Assembly: GCF_017104565.1 (NCBI RefSeq) | Contig: NZ_JAAGPD010000009.1 | Location: 62,001-126,000, forward strand | Direction: 5' to 3' | Source of the DNA: Paraburkholderia sp. Tr-20389 | GTDB taxonomy: Bacteria; Pseudomonadota; Gammaproteobacteria; Burkholderiales; Burkholderiaceae | DNA length: 64,000 nucleotides | Shown: one piece after another, positions 36,686 through 46,700 of the stretch | Numbering within the stretch: the first letter of the stretch is position 1 | How the letters are laid out: the number at the start of each line of letters is the position of its first letter | Translations under genes and position numbers: made by a program | The notes under the pieces: generated by a model | The model's database searches: none | Told to the model about the DNA's origin: nothing | Seen by the model: only the letters and a program-made list of their open reading frames with translations

Positions 36686-37714
36686 ATGAAATCTGCAATG
36701 CGCCGTTCCGTATTGAGTTCCCTCGTTTGCGCCGCGATGGCCGCCGGCCTGACGATGATTGCGCCGCTCGCGCACGCGAGCAAGGACAAGCCCGAAATCG
36801 GCTTCTGTATCGACGATCTGCGCGTCGAGCGCTGGTCGCGCGATCGTGACTATTTCGTTGCGGCTGCGACGAAGCTCGGCGCGAAAGTTTCCGTGCAATC
36901 GGCCGATGCGAGCGAAGCGCGGCAAATCTCGCAGATCGAGAATCTGATTTCGCGCGGCGTCGATGTGATCGTGATCGTGCCGTTCAATTCGAAGACGCTC
37001 GGCAATGTCGTCGCCGAAGCGCACAAGGCGGGCATCAAGGTCGTGTCGTATGACCGCCTGATTCTCGATGCCGATGTCGACGCCTATATCTCGTTCGACA
37101 ACGAGAAGGTCGGCGAACTGCAGGCGCAAGGCGTCTATAACGCGCAGCCGAAGGGCAACTACTTCCTGCTCGGCGGCGCGCCGACCGACAACAACGCGAA
37201 GATGCTGCGCGAAGGGCAGATGAAGGTGCTCAAGCCCGCGATCGATCGCGGCGATGTGAAGATCGTCGGTCAGCAGTGGGTGCCGGAATGGAGTGCCGCG
37301 ACGGCGCTGCGCATCACGGAAGATGCGTTGACCGCGAACAACAACAAGATCGACGCGATCGTCGCGTCGAACGACGGTACGGCAGGCGGCGCGATTCAGG
37401 CGCTGGCCGCACAGAAGATGGCGGGCAAGGTGCCCGTGTCCGGCCAGGATGCGGATCTTGCGGCCGTCAAGCGTGTTGTAGCGGGTACGCAGACGATGAC
37501 TGTCTACAAGCCGCTGAAGCTGATCGCCGGCGAAGCAGCCAAGCTCGCCGTCGATCTCGCGAAGGGCGACAAACCCGCATACAACGCGAAGTACGACAAC
37601 GGCAAGAAGCAGGTCGATACCGTGCTGCTGCAACCGACACTGCTCACGAAGAGCAACGTCGACGTCGTGATCAAGGACGGCTTTTACACGCAAGCGCAAC
37701 TGGCTGGCAACTGA
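36686..37714 (+). CDS. xylF: D-xylose ABC transporter substrate-binding protein
   Basis: A 342-aa periplasmic binding protein with a Sec signal ([21 protein letters not shown], cleavage near residue 31). The mature start [21 protein letters not shown] is typical of XylF. Other motifs are [40 protein letters not shown] and [16 protein letters not shown]. It delivers xylose to XylGH. The start has GGAG 9 nt upstream. Confidence 0.95.
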   Translation: MKSAMRRSVLSSLVCAAMAAGLTMIAPLAHASKDKPEIGFCIDDLRVERWSRDRDYFVAAATKLGAKVSVQSADASEARQISQIENLISRGVDVIVIVPFNSKTLGNVVAEAHKAGIKVVSYDRLILDADVDAYISFDNEKVGELQAQGVYNAQPKGNYFLLGGAPTDNNAKMLREGQMKVLKPAIDRGDVKIVGQQWVPEWSAATALRITEDALTANNNKIDAIVASNDGTAGGAIQALAAQKMAGKVPVSGQDADLAAVKRVVAGTQTMTVYKPLKLIAGEAAKLAVDLAKGDKPAYNAKYDNGKKQVDTVLLQPTLLTKSNVDVVIKDGFYTQAQLAGN

Positions 37715-37790
37715 TTGCGGGCACGGGCGCTTCCTCGTCTTCATGACGGGAAAGCGCCCGCGCATCTTTCATCCATCCAGGACATTACGC

Positions 37791-39368
37791 ATGGCACAAG
37801 CGCTTCTGGAGCTGCGCGGCATCGCCAAATCGTTTGCCGGGGTGAAGGCGCTCGACGGTATCGATCTCGTCGTCGCCCCCGGCGAATGCGTCGGACTATG
37901 CGGCGAGAACGGCGCAGGCAAATCGACGCTGATGAAGATCGTCTCCGGCGTCTATCCGCACGGCGACTGGTCGGGCGAGATTCTTTGGGACGGCAAGCCG
38001 CTCGTCGCGCAGAACATCCGCGATACCGAACGCGCGGGCATCGTCATCATCCACCAGGAACTGATGCTCGTGCCGCAACTGTCGGTGGCCGAGAACATTT
38101 TCCTCGGTAACGAAATCACGCTGCCCGGCGGTCGCATGAATTACGCGGCGATGTACCAGCGCGCCGATGAGTTATTGCGCGAACTCAACATCACCGGCAT
38201 CAATGTCGCGCAGCCGGTGATGAACTACGGCGGCGGGCATCAGCAACTGATCGAAATCGCCAAGGCGCTGAACAAGCAGGCAAAGCTGCTGATACTCGAC
38301 GAGCCTTCTTCATCGCTCACTGCTGCTGAGACGACAATCCTGCTCGATATCGTGCGCGATCTGAAGAAGCGCGGCGTCGCCTGCGTGTACATCTCGCACA
38401 AGCTCGACGAAGTGGAAGCCGTATGCGACACGATCACCGTGATACGCGACGGCAAGCACGTCGGCACGCAGCCGATGAAGCAGCTCACCACGGATCGCAT
38501 CATCGCGATGATGGTCGGGCGCGAGATCGCGAATCTCTTTCCGCACGAGCCGCATGACATCGGCGATGTGATCTTCGAGGCACGCAACGTCACCTGCTAC
38601 GACGTGACGAACACCAACCGCAAGCGCGTCGACAATGTGTCGTTCGCGTTGCGCAAGGGCGAAATACTCGGCGTGGCGGGTCTGGTCGGCGCGGGGCGCA
38701 CGGAGTTGATGCAGGCGATCTTCGGCGCGTATCCGGGCATGAGCGAAGCCGAAGTGTGGATGGACGGCAAGCGCCTGAAAATCCGCGCGCCCGCCGATGC
38801 GATTTCCGCAGGCATTGCGATGGTGCCCGAAGATCGCAAGCGTCACGGCATCGTGCCGCAACTGGGCGTGGGTCACAACATCACGCTCGCGGTGCTGCAA
38901 CGCTTCGCGAAGGGCGGGCGCATCGATACGGCATCCGAACTCGATACGATCAACTCGGAGATGAAGCGCCTGTCGGTGCGCGCGGCGTCGCCGATGCTGT
39001 CGATCGCGAGTCTGTCGGGCGGCAACCAGCAGAAGGCGGTGCTCACCCGCATGCTGCTCACCCATCCCTCCGTGCTGATACTCGACGAGCCGACACGCGG
39101 TGTCGATGTCGGCGCGAAGTACGAAATCTACAAGCTGATGTTCGCGCTCGCGAAGCGCGGCGTGTCGATCATCATGGTGTCGTCGGAATTGCCGGAAGTG
39201 CTCGGCGTGAGCGATCGCGTGCTCGTGATCGGCGAAGGCGAACTGCGCGGCGACTTCGTCAATGAAGGGCTCACGCAGGAACACATTCTCACGGCTGCCA
39301 TCGCGACGAATCCGAAAGGCGCGAACATCCACGGCAACGACCCCACTCAACTGGCGAGCGTCGCATGA
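37791..39368 (+). CDS. xylG: D-xylose ABC transporter ATP-binding protein
   Basis: A 525-aa ATPase with two fused ABC domains. Domain 1: Walker [11 protein letters not shown]-loop [10 protein letters not shown], Walker [12 protein letters not shown]. Domain 2: signature [15 protein letters not shown] and Walker [13 protein letters not shown]. As usual in this family, the second Walker A is degenerate ([11 protein letters not shown]). I chose the ATG at 37791 with AGGA 9 nt upstream over an in-frame ATG at 37743. Its stop overlaps the xylH start (ATGA). Confidence 0.95.
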   Translation: MAQALLELRGIAKSFAGVKALDGIDLVVAPGECVGLCGENGAGKSTLMKIVSGVYPHGDWSGEILWDGKPLVAQNIRDTERAGIVIIHQELMLVPQLSVAENIFLGNEITLPGGRMNYAAMYQRADELLRELNITGINVAQPVMNYGGGHQQLIEIAKALNKQAKLLILDEPSSSLTAAETTILLDIVRDLKKRGVACVYISHKLDEVEAVCDTITVIRDGKHVGTQPMKQLTTDRIIAMMVGREIANLFPHEPHDIGDVIFEARNVTCYDVTNTNRKRVDNVSFALRKGEILGVAGLVGAGRTELMQAIFGAYPGMSEAEVWMDGKRLKIRAPADAISAGIAMVPEDRKRHGIVPQLGVGHNITLAVLQRFAKGGRIDTASELDTINSEMKRLSVRAASPMLSIASLSGGNQQKAVLTRMLLTHPSVLILDEPTRGVDVGAKYEIYKLMFALAKRGVSIIMVSSELPEVLGVSDRVLVIGEGELRGDFVNEGLTQEHILTAAIATNPKGANIHGNDPTQLASVA

Positions 39369-40561
39369 CTCCTGATCTCACTTCTTCCGATAGCCAGACC
39401 AGGCACGGTACCGCGCTTGCCTCGGGGCAACGTATCAAGCTGCTGTTCGCGCGCTACAAGCTGCTCGCGTTGCTGCTGGCCGTCGCCGTCATCTGGGTGT
39501 TCTTCTCGTTCCTCACGGAAGGCGCATTCGTCACGCCGCGCAATCTGTCGAACCTGCTGCGGCAGATGTCGATCACGGGGATGCTCGCATGCGGGATGGT
39601 GTTCGTCATCATCGCGGGCGAGATCGACCTGTCCGTCGGTTCGCTGCTTGGATTGCTCGGCGGCGTCGCGGCGATACTCGACGTCACGTATCACTGGCCG
39701 CTCGCGGCAACGCTGCCCGTCGTGATGCTGCTCGGCGTGGTCGTCGGGCTCTTCAACGGGTGGTGGTCGACGTATCGGCGCGTGCCGTCGTTCATCGTCG
39801 GACTGGGCGGCATGCTCGCGTATCGCGGCGTGCTGCTCGGCATCACGGGCGGGTCGACGATCGCGCCGGTGTCCGACAATTTCGTCTTCATCGGTCAGGG
39901 CTACTTGCCGCGTATTGCGGGCGACACGCTCGCCGTCGTGCTGTTCGTGCTGCTCGCGGCGCTGACCGTGCGGCAGCGGCAAAAGCGTCAGCACTACAAG
40001 TTGAGCGTCGTGCCGGTGTGGCAGGACGCGGCGAAGATCGTCGCGGCGGGGCTGATCCTGCTCGCGTTCGTCGCGACGCTCAACCGTTACGGCGGTATTC
40101 CCGTGCCCGTGCTGCTGTTGCTTGCGCTGCTCGGCGTCTTCACGTACATCGCGACGCAGACGGTGTTCGGCCGGCGCATTTATGCCGTCGGCTCGAATCT
40201 CGAAGCGACGCGTCTGTCGGGCGTCAACACGAACCGCGTGAAGCTCGCGATCTTCGCACTGATGGGGCTGATGTGCGCATTCGGCGGCCTCATCAATACC
40301 GCCCGGCTCGCGGCGGGCTCGCCGTCGGCGGGATCGATGGGCGAACTCGATGCAATCGCGGCGTGCTTCATCGGCGGCACATCGATGCGCGGCGGTTCGG
40401 GCACCGTCTACGGCGCGTTGATCGGCGCGCTCGTGATGGCGAGCCTCGACAACGGCATGTCGATGCTCGATGTCGACTCGTACTGGCAGATGATCGTGAA
40501 GGGCGGCATTCTCGTGCTGGCCGTGTGGATCGACGTGATCTCGGGGTCCGACCGGCGGTAG
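39365..40561 (+). CDS. xylH: D-xylose ABC transporter permease
   Basis: A 398-aa inner-membrane permease of the RbsC/XylH family with about ten predicted helices. Motifs: [28 protein letters not shown] and [25 protein letters not shown] near the start. Near the end are [19 protein letters not shown] and [34 protein letters not shown]. It is coupled to xylG by a 4-bp overlap and ends the xyl operon; a terminator follows. Confidence 0.95.
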   Translation: MTPDLTSSDSQTRHGTALASGQRIKLLFARYKLLALLLAVAVIWVFFSFLTEGAFVTPRNLSNLLRQMSITGMLACGMVFVIIAGEIDLSVGSLLGLLGGVAAILDVTYHWPLAATLPVVMLLGVVVGLFNGWWSTYRRVPSFIVGLGGMLAYRGVLLGITGGSTIAPVSDNFVFIGQGYLPRIAGDTLAVVLFVLLAALTVRQRQKRQHYKLSVVPVWQDAAKIVAAGLILLAFVATLNRYGGIPVPVLLLLALLGVFTYIATQTVFGRRIYAVGSNLEATRLSGVNTNRVKLAIFALMGLMCAFGGLINTARLAAGSPSAGSMGELDAIAACFIGGTSMRGGSGTVYGALIGALVMASLDNGMSMLDVDSYWQMIVKGGILVLAVWIDVISGSDRR

Positions 40562-40569
40562 CGCAGAGC

Positions 40570-40584
40570 GCACGGCGGTGGTGC
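40570..40584. promoter_or_regulatory. Possible NtrC-type enhancer site
   Basis: GCAC-N7-GTGC (GCAC 40570-40573, GTGC 40581-40584) matches the NtrC half-site arrangement known from glnA. It lies about 240 bp upstream of the predicted sigma-54 start site. This is a single weakly specific match, so confidence is low. Confidence 0.3.
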
Positions 40585-40631
40585 GCTGCACCACTGCACA
40601 GCATCCGCGCGCTTCGTTGAGGCGCGCGCAG

Positions 40632-40654
40632 GCGCCCTGAAACGGGCGCTTTTT
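40632..40654 (+). terminator. Rho-independent terminator after xylH
   Basis: GCGCCC-TGAAAC-GGGCGC forms a 6-bp GC stem with a 6-nt loop and is followed by five Ts, 71 bp after the xylH stop. Confidence 0.85.
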
Positions 40655-40796
40655 CCTGGTGGGCTGCAACGGCGAAAGGACGCGCGCAAAAAAATCAGAG
40701 GCGTCGCGCAGGTCATGCCCAGCAAGCGATTGCGCGGTTTTCTTCTGCGCCTTCAGGTCCCTTTCTACCCGCATCCGCTGGCCCGAAACAGGCCGA

Positions 40797-40811
40797 TGGC
40801 ATACCTATTGC
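40797..40811 (+). promoter_or_regulatory. Sigma-54-type promoter
   Basis: TGGCATACCTATTGC matches the sigma-54 pattern with GG (-24) and GC (-12) exactly 12 bp apart. Transcription would begin near 40823, right at the base of the first leader hairpin. Sigma-54/NtrC control is usual for nitrate-assimilation genes. Confidence 0.7.
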
Positions 40812-40824
40812 GTTAATCCGTCGC

Positions 40825-40979
40825 GAAGCCAACGGCGGCTTCGACGTATCGACGAATTTTCGGGCACGCTCGCGACGCGAGCGGTCCCATGGGGCAACGG
40901 CGTCCCGAAGTGCAACGTGCGAGGAGCGTTCGATCCATGCGATCGGGCGACGCACATGCGCTTCGGGACGTTTTTTTTT
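40825..40979 (+). ncRNA. ANTAR-type antitermination leader RNA with terminator
   Basis: P1 is a 7-bp stem CGAAGCC/GGCTTCG (40825-40831, 40838-40844) with hexaloop AACGGC. P2 is a 5-bp stem GGGGC/GTCCC (40891-40895, 40902-40906, one G-U) with the same AACGGC loop. Both loops have A at position 1 and G at position 4, as known for RNA targets of ANTAR-domain antiterminators. The right arm of P2 lies inside the left arm of a terminator, CGTCCCGAAG (40901-40910) pairing with CTTCGGGACG (40961-40970), followed by nine Ts. P2 and terminator are therefore mutually exclusive. A further hairpin, CGCTCG/CGAGCG, sits in the linker. Confidence 0.72.
40901..40979 (+). terminator. Leader terminator with nine-T tract
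   Basis: A perfect 10-bp outer stem (CGTCCCGAAG with CTTCGGGACG), an inner GTGCG/CGCAC helix and a CGATC/GATCG top hairpin, then TTTTTTTTT at 40971-40979. It stands 37 bp before the next gene and shares its left arm with antiterminator hairpin P2. Confidence 0.85.
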
Positions 40980-41016
40980 GCGCAACCGAAACACGCGCAT
41001 CGACGCGACCAGCGCT

Positions 41017-41778
41017 ATGAACGAGCAGATCACCACGCAACGTATGGAAGTTTCCGGACAGACGATCGGCGAGCTGATCAATCTGTCGGGCCGTCAGCGG
41101 ATGCTGTCGCAACGCATCGTGCTGCATGTGCTGCTTGCATCGCACGGCGATGCGGCGGCGCTGGCGGTCGTGCGCGAATGCCTCGTGACGTTCGCGTCGA
41201 CGCATCGCGTGCTGGTGCATGGCGACGAGCGTCTGCCCGGCGCGTTTTCGGAGGCGTTGCAGCAGCTCTACTACGGCACGCGCAAGGCCGACGAGCGGGT
41301 GCAGCGATTCATCGCGCTCACGGATGAAACGGTGACGCGCGTCGATGCTAACGATGACGCGACAAGCGAATATGTCGATGCGCTCGTCGCACAAGCGACG
41401 CCGCTGCTCGAACTGCTGCAGGAGATCACGCTCGCGTATCAGAACGAGATGCGCGGCATCGAAGCGGCGACGCAGCGCCGTCAGTCTGCGATAGCAGAAC
41501 AGCTGTCGAGCATTTCGATGCAGGCGAACATCGTCGCCTTGAACGCACGCATTTCGGCAGCACGCGCCGGCGCTTACGGACGTGAGTTCGCCGTCATCAC
41601 GCAAGTGCTCGCCGACATCATCAAGGAGATGGACGCGCTCATTTATAGCGTCGTCGATCGCGGCGCGGACGAGCCGGCTTCGCGCCGCGATGTGTCGCGC
41701 AAGGCGTCGCATGGAGCAGCGCAATTGTCCTCACGCCCGCACGTCACCGCACGCAGTACCCAACGCATATCCCCTTAG
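41017..41778 (+). CDS. Soluble PilJ-type sensory-domain protein with MCP-like tip (candidate nitrate sensor)
   Basis: A 253-aa protein with no membrane segment or signal peptide. The N-terminal half resembles the PilJ/NarX-type sensory domain, with the P-box-like INLSGRQRMLSQRI at about residues 21-34. Residues about 168-201 (MQANIVALNARISAARAG, then FAVITQVLADI) look like the hairpin tip of a methyl-accepting chemotaxis protein. The long coiled coil, HAMP and methylation helices of a real MCP are missing. The Arg/Ser-rich tail from about 215 looks disordered. It is the first gene after the antitermination leader and 58 bp before a nitrate-type transporter. The ATG at 41017 lacks a strong ribosome-binding site; a TTG at 40978 is inside the terminator region and unlikely. 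A role as nitrate/nitrite sensor is inference. Confidence 0.7.
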   Translation: MNEQITTQRMEVSGQTIGELINLSGRQRMLSQRIVLHVLLASHGDAAALAVVRECLVTFASTHRVLVHGDERLPGAFSEALQQLYYGTRKADERVQRFIALTDETVTRVDANDDATSEYVDALVAQATPLLELLQEITLAYQNEMRGIEAATQRRQSAIAEQLSSISMQANIVALNARISAARAGAYGREFAVITQVLADIIKEMDALIYSVVDRGADEPASRRDVSRKASHGAAQLSSRPHVTARSTQRISP

Positions 41779-41836
41779 TTCTTCTTTGTTTGCCGGACCC
41801 ACGCACCAGCCTGCTTTCGTTCAATGAGAGAGACCC

Positions 41837-43234
41837 ATGAAAAACCTGTTGAATTCGCTTGCGAGCGGTAACTGGCGCGCGCTGCTCGCGTGCTTCCTTT
41901 ACTTCGATACCGGCTTCACCGTCTGGGTCATGTTCGGGCCGCTGGCGCCGTTCATCAACAAGAGCATCGCGATGTCGCCCGCCGAACTGGGCTTTCTCGT
42001 CGCGGTGCCCGTGCTCGGCGCGGCGATCCTGCGCGTGACGCTCGGCAATCTCTATCAGGCTTGCGACGGTCGACGCGTGGCGCTGATGGGCGTCGCGCTG
42101 TCGGCGATTCCTTCCGTCGTGCTGCTGCTGATGCCGGGCACGCCGTCATACACGTTGCTGCTGATTCTCGGCGTGTTCCTCGGCGTCGGCGGCGCGAGCT
42201 TCGCGGTCGCGCTGCCGATGGCGGGCAGCAACTATCCGCCGAAAGTGCAGGGCCTGGTGCTCGGCCTCGCGGCCGCCGGCAACATCGGCGCAGTGCTGGA
42301 CGGCTTCATGTTCCCGGCACTCGCCGATCAGTTCGGCTGGGCGAAGGCTGCGGGCGCAGCGTTGCCGCTGCTGGGTCTCGCTGCCGTCGCGCTGTTCTTC
42401 TGGGCCAAGGATCTCGGACAGAAGACGGGCAGCGGTGCACAGGCGCTGCGCAGCTTCATCGTGACGCTCGTGGGTCTCGTCGCGCTCGTCGTCGCCGTGC
42501 ATGCGGGCGTGTTCGGTGCGGGCAAGACGGGCGTGCTGCTGCTGCCCGTGCTCGGCGCGCTGCTCGCGATCGCCGTGCTGCCCAAGCACTATCGCAGCGT
42601 GCTCGTCGAGGGCGACACGTGGGTCGTGATGCTGGTCTACAGCATTACGTTCGGTGGCTTTGTCGGCATGTCGTCGTATGTGACGACGCTGCTGATCTCG
42701 CTGTATCAGATGCCGCGCCTCGAAGCGGGTCTCTTCATGTCGCTGCTGGCGTGTATCGGTGCGCTGGTGCGTCCCATCGGCGGGCTGGTCGCGGATCGTA
42801 TTTCGGGTGTGCGTGCGCTGGTGATTCTGCTGGCGGCGATCTCGCTGTGCGACTTCCTGTTCGCCGCGTGGATGCCGCCTGTGTCGGCGGGCATCGCGTT
42901 GCTGATCGCGATGTACGTGTGCTTCGGTCTCGGCAATGGCGCGACGTTCCAGCTCGTGCCGCAGCGCTGGAAGGGCAAGACGGGCCTGATGTCGGGCATC
43001 GTCGGCGCGGCGGGCGGCATCGGTGGATTCTATCTGCCTGTGATCATGGGCATTGCTAAGGAAGGCACGGGCAGCTATCAGATGGGCTTCGCGACGTTCG
43101 GCGTGCTGTCGGCGCTCGCGTTCGGTCTGGTGGTGCTGCATCGCGCGCGGTGGCTGGAATGGGCGCTGCCGAAGGAAAGCGCCATGGTTGTCGAGCCGAT
43201 TCGCGCAGGCGTGAGCGTGGACAGCGGGGCTTGA
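41837..43234 (+). CDS. NarK/NasA-type nitrate/nitrite MFS transporter
   Basis: A 465-aa inner-membrane protein with about 12 helices. Nitrate-porter features are VMFGPLAPFINKSIAMSPAE in the first helix pair, GGASFAVALPMAGSNYPP, and GLAAAGNIGAVLDGFMFPAL. The second nitrate signature region is GLGNGATFQLVPQRW and GIVGAAGGIGGFYLPVIMG. These Gly-rich repeats are characteristic of the NNP family. It would import nitrate for assimilation. No nirBD or nasA reductase genes follow in the window. It shares the sigma-54/leader-controlled transcript with the sensor-like gene upstream. Confidence 0.88.
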   Translation: MKNLLNSLASGNWRALLACFLYFDTGFTVWVMFGPLAPFINKSIAMSPAELGFLVAVPVLGAAILRVTLGNLYQACDGRRVALMGVALSAIPSVVLLLMPGTPSYTLLLILGVFLGVGGASFAVALPMAGSNYPPKVQGLVLGLAAAGNIGAVLDGFMFPALADQFGWAKAAGAALPLLGLAAVALFFWAKDLGQKTGSGAQALRSFIVTLVGLVALVVAVHAGVFGAGKTGVLLLPVLGALLAIAVLPKHYRSVLVEGDTWVVMLVYSITFGGFVGMSSYVTTLLISLYQMPRLEAGLFMSLLACIGALVRPIGGLVADRISGVRALVILLAAISLCDFLFAAWMPPVSAGIALLIAMYVCFGLGNGATFQLVPQRWKGKTGLMSGIVGAAGGIGGFYLPVIMGIAKEGTGSYQMGFATFGVLSALAFGLVVLHRARWLEWALPKESAMVVEPIRAGVSVDSGA

Positions 43235-43361
43235 GGGTTTCGTCTCCGTCTCGTGCCTTGCGGCGCAAACGATGCTGAAGTTGTCGTGTATGACCCTCCC
43301 GTCCGTCGTGCTTGAACTCTAGACTTCACCGCATGGACAGCACGATGGATCGGAGGAAGAG

Positions 43362-44192
43362 ATGGTCGACGCAGCAGGGATAGCGCAGCACTACGGGCCG
43401 GAAGGTTTGCTCGATCGCCTGACGGCTGCGCTGTCCACGATGGGGCGCGACGCAGGCCCGCTGCGGATGGAAGAGCTTGCGCCGCTCGATCAGTTCCACT
43501 CGCGCGGCCTGGCGGCGACGGTCGAACTTGCACGTGCACTCTCGCTCGACAGTTCGATGAGGGTGCTCGATATCGGATCGGGTCTGGGCGGCCCGTCACG
43601 TTATCTTGCGGCGACCTATGGCTGTACCGTGCATGGCGTCGACCTGAGTCTGCCGTTCGTCGAAGCGGCGACTTTCCTCGCGGAGCGAACGGGACTCTCC
43701 GGCCTCGTCAGCTATCGACGCGCCGATGCGCTTCATCTTCCGTTCGACGCCGGTGAGTTCGACGTGGCATGGACCCAGCATGTCGCGATGAATATTGCCG
43801 ATCGCGTTGCGCTCTATCGCGAGACGTCACGTGTTTTGCGTGCGGGCGGCCGCTTTGCGATCTTCGATGTCGTCGCGGCCTCCGACACGCCTTTGCATTT
43901 CCCCGTGCCGTGGGCACGTGGACCCGAAGCGAGTTTTCTCGTCACGGCGGATCGCATGCGTGCGTTGCTGGTCGAGCAGGGATTCCGGCCGGTTTCGCAA
44001 ATCGATACCACTCAGGCGGCGCTCACCTGGTTCTCGGAACGGGAAAAGGCCCGCGCGCAGCAAACGACGCCGCCCGCGCTCGGCCTGCATCTCGCGATGG
44101 GACCGGGCTTCGCCGAAATGACGGCGAACCTCGCACGCAATCTGCGTGAAGGGCGTGCAGCGCTCGTTCAGGCCATCTACGAAAAATCCTGA
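43362..44192 (+). CDS. Class I SAM-dependent methyltransferase
   Basis: A 276-aa cytoplasmic methyltransferase of the UbiE/SAM type. The SAM-binding motif I is MRVLDIGSGLGGPSRYLA. Motif II contains HGVDLSLPFVEAA, and the post-motif is FDVAWTQHVAMNIADR with RAGGRFAIFDVV. The N-terminal IAQHYGPEGLLDRL recalls sarcosine/dimethylglycine or tocopherol-type methyltransferases, but the substrate is unknown. GGAGGAAGAG precedes the ATG. It is probably monocistronic. Confidence 0.88.
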   Translation: MVDAAGIAQHYGPEGLLDRLTAALSTMGRDAGPLRMEELAPLDQFHSRGLAATVELARALSLDSSMRVLDIGSGLGGPSRYLAATYGCTVHGVDLSLPFVEAATFLAERTGLSGLVSYRRADALHLPFDAGEFDVAWTQHVAMNIADRVALYRETSRVLRAGGRFAIFDVVAASDTPLHFPVPWARGPEASFLVTADRMRALLVEQGFRPVSQIDTTQAALTWFSEREKARAQQTTPPALGLHLAMGPGFAEMTANLARNLREGRAALVQAIYEKS

Positions 44193-44484
44193 ACTCACGC
44201 GCGATACTCCCACTCCAACCTCGCCAGGCTCGCGACAGCTTGCCTGGCCGCGTCACCGTCGCGAATTCAAGCCGGCTTCCCAGGGTTTTCAACTAGGGTA
44301 CGATGCTCCTGGTCGCAAAATTCCCGCTTGCGAGGCCCGGAATTGCATCGGCTGCGAGCGGGTGGACGCTTGTCTATCTTCCCTAAGCTGCTGTATCTGC
44401 TAGGTTTTTCGGCGGCCGCAGCGGTACCGGCAGGCGCGCCGTCCGGCTCTTTTTGCAAGCCGACAATCATCATCCATCGCCTTC

Positions 44485-44513
44485 TTGAATTTGTAATTCC
44501 CCGTCCATATAAT
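44485..44513 (+). promoter_or_regulatory. Sigma-70-type promoter of groESL
   Basis: The -35 box TTGAAT (44485-44490) and a perfect -10 TATAAT (44508-44513) are 17 bp apart, with the CIRCE operator starting at the end of the -10 box. Upstream, 44193-44484 holds only a weak hairpin and no convincing gene. Confidence 0.8.
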
Positions 44514-44539
44514 TAGCACTCACCGCACGAGAGTGCTAA
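44513..44539. promoter_or_regulatory. CIRCE operator (HrcA-binding site)
   Basis: TTAGCACTC-N9-GAGTGCTAA is a perfect match to the CIRCE inverted repeat bound by the heat-shock repressor HrcA. It overlaps the expected transcription start of groES. Confidence 0.97.
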
Positions 44540-44612
44540 CAACATCGCTGGTTGGCGGTGCCAGCCGGCATACCTCAGCGTTCTTCAGTCCCAATCAAGA
44601 GAGGATCTATCC

Positions 44613-44903
44613 ATGAACCTTCGTCCTTTGCATGATCGCGTGATCGTCAAGCGTCTGGATCAGGAAACCAAGACCGCATCGGGCATCGTGATCCCCGACG
44701 CAGCCGCAGAAAAGCCGGATCAAGGCGAAGTGCTGGCTATCGGCCCGGGCAAGCGTGACGACAAGGGCGCTCCCATCGCGCTCGACGTGAAGGTCGGCGA
44801 CCGCGTCCTGTTCGGCAAGTACGCAGGCCAGACCGTCAAGGTCGACGGCAACGAACTGCTGGTGATGCGCGAAGAAGACATCATGGCCGTTGTCAACAAG
44901 TAA
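44613..44903 (+). CDS. groES: Co-chaperonin GroES
   Basis: A 96-aa heptameric lid of the GroEL chaperonin. Features are [18 protein letters not shown], the mobile loop [22 protein letters not shown], and [25 protein letters not shown]. The length is standard. GAGAGGATC lies before the ATG. It is under the CIRCE operator and 44 bp ahead of groEL. Confidence 0.98.
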   Translation: MNLRPLHDRVIVKRLDQETKTASGIVIPDAAAEKPDQGEVLAIGPGKRDDKGAPIALDVKVGDRVLFGKYAGQTVKVDGNELLVMREEDIMAVVNK

Positions 44904-44944
44904 GCACTTGTTCCCGGTTCATTCTCAAGAATTCAAGGAGTTAG

Positions 44945-46588
<1,644 letters not shown>

Positions 46589-46644
46589 TTCCAGGTCACT
46601 GGAATGCATGAGGGAGGCGCGCTGTGAAGCGTGCTTCCCGTGCC

Positions 46645-46680
46645 AAAAGAAAAAACCCGCAGTCGCGGGTTTTTTCTTTT
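46645..46680. terminator. Bidirectional rho-independent terminator after groEL
   Basis: A perfect 16-bp inverted repeat (46645-46660 and 46665-46680, loop AGTC) has a GC core (ACCCGC/GCGGGT) flanked by A-rich and T-rich arms, so it works as a terminator for groEL and for the convergent cysC-like gene. Confidence 0.93.
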
Positions 46681-46700
46681 GATGTTTCTGGTTTTAGTCT

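Noticed and set aside
41017-41778. Full chemotaxis receptor (MCP)
   Set aside because: No transmembrane segments, HAMP or methylation helices are present; only a short tip-like stretch matches.
44193-44512. Small open frames between the methyltransferase gene and groES
   Set aside because: No ribosome-binding site, codon pattern or domain supports them; the interval ends in the groES promoter and CIRCE operator.
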